Of a DNA stretch of 64,000 nucleotides, positions 56,001 to 64,000 are shown piece by piece. Origin of the DNA: Dryas octopetala (taxonomy: Eukaryota > Streptophyta > Magnoliopsida > Rosales > Rosaceae); the NCBI GenBank assembly GCA_963921425.1, contig OY992835.1:1-64000 (forward strand), given 5' to 3'. Each line of letters begins with the position of its first letter. Within the stretch, counting starts at the first letter, position 1. The notes under the pieces are model-generated. The model ran no database searches. It was not told where the DNA came from and saw nothing but the letters and a program-made list of their open reading frames with translations. The translations under genes were made by a program, and so were the position numbers.

Positions 56001-59000
56001 CAAAGAATTTGGCGAGAGTAAAGAAAAAGTTGGATTAAGGAAGAGGATCAATATAAATTCGAAGATAAGATGGTACAAGAAATTCTTGAAGATATTGTTG
56101 AAGATGAGCCCATAACTCTGATGTCTCAAGACCTTACATAAAATATTACATTTGAATATGTTGATTGAGGAAATTACAGATTTGGTCCACTTATTTTATA
56201 CCTAGTTCAATTTTGGTCCATAATCTTTTTTAAGTTCTGTTTTGGTCCACTAATTGTTTCATTTGTTCAATAAAGGTCCAGATTTGTGACTTTAAATCCT
56301 TTGGGTTGTGTTTTCTTCAATTATAATTGAACTATAAGTTATATTTCATCATTTCTTAGTCATAAAAACAAATTTGGAGTATTATAATCTAAAAGAATTG
56401 AGATTGGGTGAAGTTTGAAAAATTGGCAGTTTCGGGTACCCTACTTTGGGGTCAATTATCTTGAGTTTTAGAACTCCAATTTGAATGATTTTTATATGGT
56501 TGTAAAGAAGAAATACATAGCTTTAAAACAAGCATATGTTCGCTGAATTTGGGTGAGATTTGATAGGATAAAAAGCATGCCAAATTTGAGAAAACAAATA
56601 TGGACCTTTACTGAACAAGTGGAACATTTAGTGGACCAAAACAGAACTTAAAAAAGATTGTGGACCAAAATTGAACTAGGTATAAAATAACTGGACTAAA
56701 TCTGTAATTTCCTCTATGTTGATTTTATAGGGGTTGATGCTATGAATTTCAAGATTGCCAAGAACCTAATTGATTTTGCAAATCAAATGCAAACTGATGT
56801 GAAGAAATTATGGGATGCGAGATTGATCATGGACAATAAAGCTAATTGTTCAAGAAGGATCAAATATTCCAAATATCTCTTTGTTTGGAAAGGAAGAAAT
56901 CAGTTTCAAGGCTATAAGTTCAGAAAGAGTTTATTTGGATTATATGCAGAAGTTGTGAAGTTTAGTTTTTCCCAACCCGGTGGAGTTGATGCAGGAGCAT
57001 CTCTTAGGGTTCCAAGAAATAGTATATTTTTTAGTAACATTTTAATTTTTGTTTCCTAGTTCGAATTCGAGCATAGTTTCCTGATTTCATTAGGTCTTTA
57101 AGGTAATATTACTTTATGTTTTCCTAGTTAGCTAAGGTTTATTGTTTTCCTAGTGAGTTGAAGAATATATTTTCGTTATATAAGCTTAAGGCATAGGTTG
57201 TAATAGGGAGTTTTTTTTTATCAATGTATTTTTTTATTTATGAGAATTCAGATTCTAGAGTTTCTCTTGGGTTTTTAAACCCTAGAACTTTTCTATCTAC
57301 GTTCCAACTTTGATTCTATAGCTTTATTCTCTCTCTTTTTCTACTGTTATTGTTGGATTTTTTTTTCTACTGTCGTTTTTGCCCTATTACTGAAGCAAGA
57401 CAGCAGTCCTATGCTTCTGCCCTGCATCAATGAGCATATTTGGAATAAGAAGGAATCAGAATGAGCATAATCGAAAGGAGAGGGAATTAGAATGAGCAGT
57501 ATCGAATGAGTAGGAATTGGAATGGGTAGGAATCAAAATTAGAATCAGACATTCACACTAACATGTTACTAGGGGTGGGAATGGGTCGGGTTGGTCGTTA
57601 TCGGCCAAACAACCGACCCACCCAACCAACCGACTTTGATGCATTCTCACAATCAACAACCAACCCGCCTTTGGTGAGTCGGGAGTCGGGTGGGCAACCG
57701 ACAAAGTCGGTTTCTGTTGGGTCGGTTGTTGGTTGGCCCGAAATAGAAAAATCTGCAGAATAGGAAAGTGCATCACCAGCTACAAGCTACCCACATAAAA
57801 CATCAATCCAAATTATAAAATTTCCGAAACCAAAACACTTGATTAATGCTAACAGCTGTGTGTACTGTGTGGTGTGTATATATATAAAAGGAAGGCTCAA
57901 AAGGCAATCAAAGAAACAAGCAAAGCAATCGAGCCAGAGACCACCAAAATGGAAGGCTCAATGCATCACCACCTGCATCACCATCTGCTGACCCATTTAC
58001 ACTTCCCCAATTCCATTCAATAATCAATATCAGACAAACCGAATTCTTCATTTCATCTTCAGCTCATATTAAATCACAATTAAAACCCACAATACCCACA
58101 AAATCATAATCAGAATCCGAGAGTGGGAGAATACCCACAAAACCAAATGAAGTTAAAAAAAAAAAAACACAGAGAGAGAGGGAGAGAGAAGGAGCTTCGG
58201 TAGGACGTTGTCGTCGCCTCTGAGAGAGACGCATTGGATTGTGAGCGGCGCATTGGGGTCGCGGCAGCAGCGCTGGTTAAGTCGAGGATCGGTTGGGTCG
58301 CGACCTTGATTCCTTACCAATAAGGAATTTTGAGAGAGACTCGAAGATGAGGCTGGGGAGAAAGAGAAACTCAAAGAGACTGAGGTTCGATGATGAGTAG
58401 CAGATGAGAGATGACACATGAGAGATCGATGATGAGAGCATATGAGAGAAGATGAAATTGCTGAGAGCAGATGATGATGAGAGAAGAGTTGATGAAATCG
58501 CTGAGAGAGAGAGGCTTTTATTCCAGAAACACACAACCCACGCTACCAAAGGCCCAAAAATTTAAATTCAAACAGTCGGTTGTTCGGGTAACAGACTTTG
58601 GCCATTTTCGCAACCGCCAACCGACCCGCCTCTACACTAGTCGGTTGGAATTATCAGCCTGACTTGGTTGGGTCGGTTGTTGGTAGAATATTAGCCAGAA
58701 AAATGGGTGGGTTGGTAAAACTGACCCATTCCCACCCCTAAACATGTATACTAAATGTCAAGAATTGGAATTAAAATAAACGAATGAAAATAAAGTTGAT
58801 ATTCATAAAAGTGTTTACTAACTAGCAAGAATCGGAATCAAAACCAGTTTGATTACGAAAATGCCCTTGTGCAAAACAAATTATGTTTTCTATCAACTAC
58901 TTAGTAATCACAATTTTTCAAAAGAAAAAATTCTATGTATAGTCTACTAAATACTTACTAAACCCTAAACTAACTTTTGTTTCTCAATTAAAACTAGTTT

Positions 59001-62000
59001 TTTTTTTTTTTAATTATTTCGTTTGTTTGGATCTATTTTTGTTTTTTTATTTATTTAATTTTATTTAGTTTTTGGAAATTTATATAGATTGATTTCTCAA
59101 GTTTTATTCAATTAATGTTGTTTATATGTTGAGGACATTTTTGGTTTTTCATAAAAATAGAAAGGGTATTTTTGACATGAAAATTTTCATTTTGATTCCC
59201 GATCTTCCAATCTGGACCTGTCCTATGGAATCCCATTACCGATTTCATGTGGGCCCCACATCAATGTTGATTCCCAATACGTTTGTAAACACAGGAATAA
59301 GGAATGATAATAATTCTCAAATTTTAGTAAACATAGGAATGAGAATGAGAATGATTCTCATATGTTAGTAAACACAAGAATGAGAATGAGAATGATTCTC
59401 ATATGCTAGTAAACACAAGAATGGGAAACATTCCCATTCCTGGTTAGTAAATGATGTAGGACAATAGTAAGGGTAGGGAAGAGAAGATAGAGATTTGGAT
59501 TCACTCCGGCCTTTGGCATCACACCAAAAGTGTATTTGAATCACTCCAATAAAAAATAGAAAAATTCCGGCATCTCACTGAAGGTGGCTTGGAATCACTC
59601 CAAGTCAACTCGTGCTTCACACACAAGCAAAAAAATCTGATTTCTTTCACCATTAAATTCTCTCAAAGGTTACAAACCAGCCCTTTTATAGAGCCATTGA
59701 TACATGAACAATAAGACCCACATTAATACACCTAGGAATTCTAAGGGACATAACTCATAACACTTAATGCCTTGAACAGGTGACATAAAGAGACTCTTCA
59801 TGTGTAAATTGCATTCATTAAATAAAAAAAAAAACTCTTCATGTGGTGCTTGGAACTTGGATGGACTGATTTAAAATACTTTGAACTTGGCTCCTGCATT
59901 AGTAAACATGCCCTAAGTAGAAGGCTTTTATGCTAGTAAAGAAGTGTGAAGCCTGATTTCTTGGACAGCACCCTTACTTGGAGAGCATTCGTGGTGAACA
60001 CTTTTCCTATTGTAACTTGGAGAAAGTTCAGAGCCTATAAATAGGACCCTATAGTTTTATTTCATTTTTTTTTTTTTGGGGTGAAGAGAATAGGATTCTG
60101 TGGTCTTAGTAGTGAATCATTCAATTCAATTATCAAGAGAGTGATTGTGAGATTGAGAAAAAAAATTTATATGTAAATGTTCACCAACCATTCTTGGATT
60201 CCCTGATTTTTTATTTTTTTTTAGCATGGCTTGCCCTTTAATTTAAGCCTTGCGCTACAATGTATAGAGTTTATGGGCTTCTCCACCCATAGCTAGTTTG
60301 TTTTGAGTTGGATTCTCTAACTTCTACATGGTATCAAAGCATGCAATTCATGGATAGATAATTTGGGCTCGATGCTCTAACTTCTATAAAGATAATTGTT
60401 TTTTTCCTCTTATTTGATTTTTTTTTTTTTATATCTTTAAATTCCTATGAAGATTGTTGTTCTCTTGGTATTCCCCTTTAAGGACCATTCTTTTTAAAAC
60501 TTTTAAATGTTTGTGGTTCGTTTATTTTTTCTGTCATTAAGAGCAGCATGTAGTGTACAGTTCTACTAGAAGTTGTTCATCCTAGGATATTTCATTATCT
60601 TTTAGAGATGTTTAACTGCGACTGGATTTTGTATGTAAGACTAAGACTGAAGAACTGAAGTTGCTTTATTTTAAAGTGTTTCTAAAGCTACTTTCTTAAG
60701 AAAATCATGTGCATGAATTTAGTCCCTGCATTTTCTGGTTTCTTGCAGGTTCTTTTTAAACATTTGCAAGAAAAGCTCCTTCTTACTGAGGTATATATAT
60801 CAAAACTTGACAGTGCTAAAAACTCACCTGATCTGGCTAAAGTTTATAAGATCTCAGCTTGTAATGCTCTGAGATGTCTTTGAGCTATACATTCTTTTTC
60901 TTTCAACAAAAATTGATCATTTGGATATGTCCATTCCTTGGTAACAGACAAAGCTAAAGGAGTCACAGTATCAATTAACACCTTGGCACTCAGATTTGAA
61001 TCACTCAAACATTTCCTTGCAGTCACCATCTCACTCCATTGGTGCAGCATTGGTAAGTTCATTATATTCATGTCTTCTTGTTCGTCCTCTTAATACCTCA
61101 TATAAGATTTCTCATGTTCATATGCTTTCCATCAGAACAAAAATGGTCTTGAACTGGTTCCTCAGCCAACATATTCCCATGAAAACGTAGCAGTTTCTGC
61201 TCCTGATGCTCAGACAACCACGGATTGGGATCTATTGGGTCATCGCCAGAGTGGTTTGGGTGGTGTTGTCACAAAGAATATGGAGCCCAATGACCTGGGG
61301 AGGTATTCACCTATTGCAAGCAGGTGAGCCTTGGCAAATGGAGACTGCTTGTGTGAACTGAATACAAATTACAACCATCTGCATTTGTTGGTGGGTTCTG
61401 CTTTCATTGGATTTTAATGTTGAGTGGTCATGTATGGATAAATTATTGTCCAAAATGCGTTTTACTAAGAGTGGATTAAAATCTCTGTTTTTCAAATCAT
61501 AATTCATCCATGTGCCCAAATGTTCATAGACACTCTTATAGTTTGTCTATTGATTTGTTCCTTATTAGTGCCAACTGCCAATTGCTAGTCTTTTTTTTTT
61601 TTTTTTTAATTATACTTTCACTTTTTGAAAATGTGGTGCCAATATGCAATTAATTTCTATGTCTATTTGAAACTCGTGTGGTATAGTTATAAAAAATAAA
61701 CAGGAAAATTCTAACGCAAACATATTCTTTCAAACTATGGAACAATTCTCGACAAGAAAAAAAACTATGAAATAATTTGCATTTTGTGAATAATGAAGGA
61801 AGATTATTTTATTTTCATATGTAATTAGAAAAAAAGCTTATAACAAAGTCTCTAATTGGTGAAAGGGATGTGGAGAGAGTGAAGCTAATCTACTGCTTTT
61901 GTTTTGTTAGACAACCACTATCCCCAAACAGGATGGAGCCTCATTACCAGCCCCATCCTGCACATAGAGATGTAAGAAAATGCAGATATAGAGAAACATA

Positions 62001-63578
62001 TAAGTGGAGATCCACCCTACACCTTGCACATATAGAGAAACAAATAAGTGGAGAATGGGATTGAAGGTTTAGAACCTAGGACCTGCAATCAGAGCTCTGA
62101 TACCATTTTAGATAACCTCTAGCCCCCAAATGCTAAAGCTGTTAAGACATGGGCTGATAATGTATGTCAAGCTAGCAATTATCTAACATTTGTCTCTTGC
62201 TATATTAATACGCAGTTCATAACTTCATATTAGCTAACTGCCACATTAACATGATCCCTGTTGTGAGCTTAATCACATTTAGAACTATTGTTGGAATTGT
62301 AGATTCATCAAGGAACACTAAATGATGGAGCTGTCATACCTTAAATGAACCAATAAGGATTCTTCTTCATAATCAATTGGAAACATAGAATGTAAACGAA
62401 TAACAAGGCCAACTAGCAACGTAAAGCCAACAAAATTTGCTTTATATTTGTTCCCAATAGCCTATTTTCCAAAAGCTTTTCTATAATTTTCAAATTTAAT
62501 ATAATAGGATGCTTTAAGATTTTCTTCTATCCTTTGTCTTCACATATTCAGACCAAATTTATATCCATTATTGAAATATGGGTTTAAATTTTTGTACTCC
62601 TTGTTATTTACAGATTTTTCATGGTTACCAAGAATTAAAGCCTTGGAATATATATGTATTAGTTTGAATTTAAAATGCGGTATCTTGCTCAAGTGTTTCA
62701 GTTGTTTACTAGGACTTCTGCAGCCCAAGATATACCTTCTCAGCTTGCCGTTACTCGGGGTGATGATGCACAAGTACCTCGTTATAATGAAGAAACCACC
62801 AACAAACAGGTCACATTTCGTGATCCTGTCAGGAACACAGAGATTGAGGATCAAGATCCAGAGGGAAACCATAATGAGAGAGTTATGTCAGCAAATTGGA
62901 CTTCAGGAAATGCTCCTTACACAACAGCGCTCGATGATCCCAACTCCTCGTATTCTCATTATCTACCACCGGTTCTTGAAGAACCTTCTTCTTCATTTTC
63001 CGAGGGTCATTATCTATTCTAACATTGAATTGTTTTTATTGGTCTTAGAACTGGTTCTGGTTTCTTGTAAATCTAATATACTGCAATATGCAGCTGCAGA
63101 TGATGATCCATTACCAGCCATAGAGGGCCTCCAAATTTCAGGTGAAGCTTTTCCAGGACAGGAACTGCAAGCATGCGGATACTCTATCAATGGAACAACC
63201 AGTTGCAATTTTGAGGTGTACTTTGAAATATTTCTGAAAGTTCAACCCACCCCCACTCCACATCCCCACTAACACTTTAACCTAATTTTGTGGTACTTTT
63301 GTGTTGGAGAAATACTAATTAGTAATCTTACATTTTGGTTTGCACCTCTAGTGGGTACGCCATCTAGAAGATGGATCTGTTAATTACATTGATGGTACTC
63401 ATCTTTTCCTTTTATGCTAGATTATTTTTGTTTTTTTCATCTTTTTATTATGTAAATTCTGAGCCTTGCTGACTTTCCGATTCTAGGTGCAAAGCAACCA
63501 AACTATCTTGTTACAGCTGATGATGTTGACACATACCTCGCTATTGAAGTCCAGCCTCTGGATAACAGGAAGCGCAAG
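53096..63578 (+). CDS. Plant coiled-coil protein with C-terminal Ig-like/beta domain (3' end outside window)
   Basis: Fifteen exons with GT-AG introns in matching phase: 53096-53335, 53741-54090, 54199-54298, 54396-54473, 54628-54687, 54785-54889, 55016-55126, 60749-60790, 60948-61052, 61136-61323, 61911-61971, 62702-63005, 63094-63215, 63352-63394, 63487-63578. They give 667 codons without a stop, and more must follow. Residues about 40-80 and 230-345 are coiled coil (EAAEATIKQQVEENIRLRTQ; EEEIMQLRKHLADYSIK). The middle is Ser/Pro-rich and probably disordered. The end (LPAIEGLQISGEAFPGQELQ, ACGYSING, WVRHLEDGSVNYIDG, YLVTADDVDTYLAIEVQPL) looks like an Ig-type beta-sandwich found in plant coiled-coil proteins of unknown function. 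The start is the first ATG after a (GA)n leader. Intron 7 (5.6 kb) is packed with transposons, yet the splice sites are intact. Confidence 0.85.
55430..55860 (-). pseudogene. LINE-type reverse transcriptase zinc-binding (zf-RVT) fragment
   Basis: On the minus strand the sequence reads CRTDAECVNHLFLHCPVVYS then LWIRLMREANLSWAIP, the zinc-binding domain found at the C-terminus of plant non-LTR retrotransposon RT. The upstream RT is absent. It lies antisense in intron 7. Confidence 0.75.
55870..57430 (+). mobile_element. Retroelement-like fragment split by a Mutator-type element
   Basis: A coding-like stretch at about 55900-56110 appears to resume at 56740-57059 (NLIDFANQMQTDVKKLWDAR; YKFRKSLFGLYAEVVKFSFS) once the inserted element is ignored. 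An LTR-like, TATA-containing region (TATATAAGC at about 57177) follows. The identity is uncertain; it may be a decayed LTR element. Confidence 0.35.
56167..56714. mobile_element. Mutator-type non-autonomous element carrying LTR-like DNA, copy 2
   Basis: 548 bp with termini GAGGAAATTACAGATTTGGT / GAGGAAATTACAGATTTAGT and flanking TATGTTGATT on both sides (56157-56166 and 56715-56724), a 9- or 10-bp duplication. The core is inverted relative to copy 1 (GGGTACCCTACTTTGGGGTC here, its complement there). There is no transposase. Confidence 0.85.
57568..58740. mobile_element. hAT-like non-autonomous element in intron 7
   Basis: The termini TAGGGGTGGGAATGGGTC on the left and the same word on the other strand at the right have hAT style. 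Flanking AACATGT occurs on both sides, close to an 8-bp duplication. The interior is rich in the word GGTCGGTTGTTGG near both ends. Between them lies gene-like but frame-poor sequence at 57900-58550. No hAT transposase is seen. Confidence 0.65.
59284..59440. repeat. 41-bp tandem repeat
   Basis: Three to four units of AGTAAACACAAGAATGAGAA plus TGAGAATGATTCTCATATG. Each unit contains a short hairpin (GAATGATTC). It lies in intron 7. Confidence 0.75.
59940..60329 (+). mobile_element. Copia- or TRIM-type LTR in intron 7
   Basis: A TATA box (TATAAATA) lies at about 60037. It is followed by leader-like sequence and an end ...CTTCTACA that abuts a primer-binding site. No gag-pol follows, so it is a fragment or a miniature element. 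The left edge is uncertain. Confidence 0.5.
60330..60345 (+). promoter_or_regulatory. tRNA-Met-type primer-binding site
   Basis: TGGTATCAAAGCATGC matches the common plant TGGTATCAGAGC site with one change and directly follows the LTR end. Confidence 0.65.
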
Positions 63579-64000
63579 GTACTCTCCCAATTATAGTCAC
63601 AGGATTGGCTGTCACTTTCTATTAAGGTCATATTTTGGTGCATGTGTGTTGTTTTCTCTCTCTATCTCTCTTCAGTTGGGGGCCTGTAAGTTTAATTCAT
63701 ACCTAAAAGGTTTTATTTTAGTTTTGGTCCTTGTTTATGCACATAGCTCACAGAATTATTTTATGGTAGGGCCTGTAATTCTTCCTTAGTCTTCTTCTTT
63801 TCAGATGTCAAATGTTTAGGAAAACAGTGCTAGTATGTGGAAGGTACAAATTCAATATAGAAATTCATGGTAGCATTGTATAGTAGCGAACATCATCTGT
63901 AGCTAACATATTATAAAAATCCCAATTCATTGCTCCCGCTACTAACTATGGCTCTTCTTAGTGCCGGATCGAAGAATTTGTTTTTGTGGGGGTGTGACGA
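63579..64000 (+). other. Intron 15 of the coiled-coil gene (partial)
   Basis: Starts at a GTACTC donor after KRK. No further exon was identified before the window ends. Remaining exons lie outside. Confidence 0.6.

Noticed and set aside
58153..58549. Ser-rich minus-strand open frames in the hAT-like element
   Set aside because: Two overlapping frames with low-complexity Ser/His runs and no motif; not supported as genes.

Overview
This is plant nuclear DNA, most likely from a eudicot. The evidence is GT-AG introns, plant-only gene families (DUF295-type F-box, DUF2828), AT-rich spacers and very dense Ty3/gypsy LTR retrotransposons and MITEs. I cannot name the species. There are three host protein loci. 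On the minus strand near the left end lie a DUF2828/vWA protein gene that is frameshifted and truncated (1977-3925) and an intact single-exon F-box/DUF295 gene (4690-5952). On the plus strand at the right end lies a 15-exon coiled-coil gene (53096 to beyond 63578), whose 5.6-kb intron 7 is itself a small transposon collection. No rRNA gene, CRISPR array or bona fide tRNA gene was seen.

Layout. 1-6 kb: a PIF/Harbinger MITE (TTA duplication) and the two minus-strand genes. 6-12.5 kb: AT-rich spacer with a Mutator-type element (551 bp, 9-bp duplication) and a palindromic GAAATTTC-rich repeat. 12.6-24 kb: remains of chromovirus-type gypsy elements (a chromodomain-end fragment followed by a 2.7-kb LTR). 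A 5.6-kb CACTA element (16885-22507) is inserted among LTR-derived sequence. It has picked up genomic pieces of a serine hydroxymethyltransferase gene, with an intron, and a JmjC-domain exon.

24.3-52.2 kb is a three-level nest resolved by target-site duplications. A solo LTR (CCAGC/CTAGC) is split by a Tekay/Del-like gypsy element (25982-51345, duplication GGAAC). The left LTR of that element is split by a Tat/Retand-like gypsy element (27906-39859, duplication CTAAG). The Tat-like element carries gag-pol on the minus strand and, on the plus strand, a separate intron-containing antisense gene with its own TATA box that encodes a Transposase_28-like protein. The Tekay-like element has its own degraded gag-pol, an extra leader ORF and a 3-kb insertion with an unusual motif cluster. 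The oldest layer sits in a Gln/Pro-rich, coding-like stretch that can be read across the insertion point.

52.5-64 kb is the coiled-coil gene. Intron 7 contains an antisense LINE fragment, a second Mutator-type element in inverted orientation, a hAT-like element, and an LTR with a tRNA-Met-type primer-binding site. The strongest candidates for novelty are the CACTA element with two captured host gene pieces, the Mutator-type elements whose core matches a piece of the Tekay-like LTR, and the antisense gene of the Tat-like element. All identities are read by eye from translations and motifs. No database search was possible.
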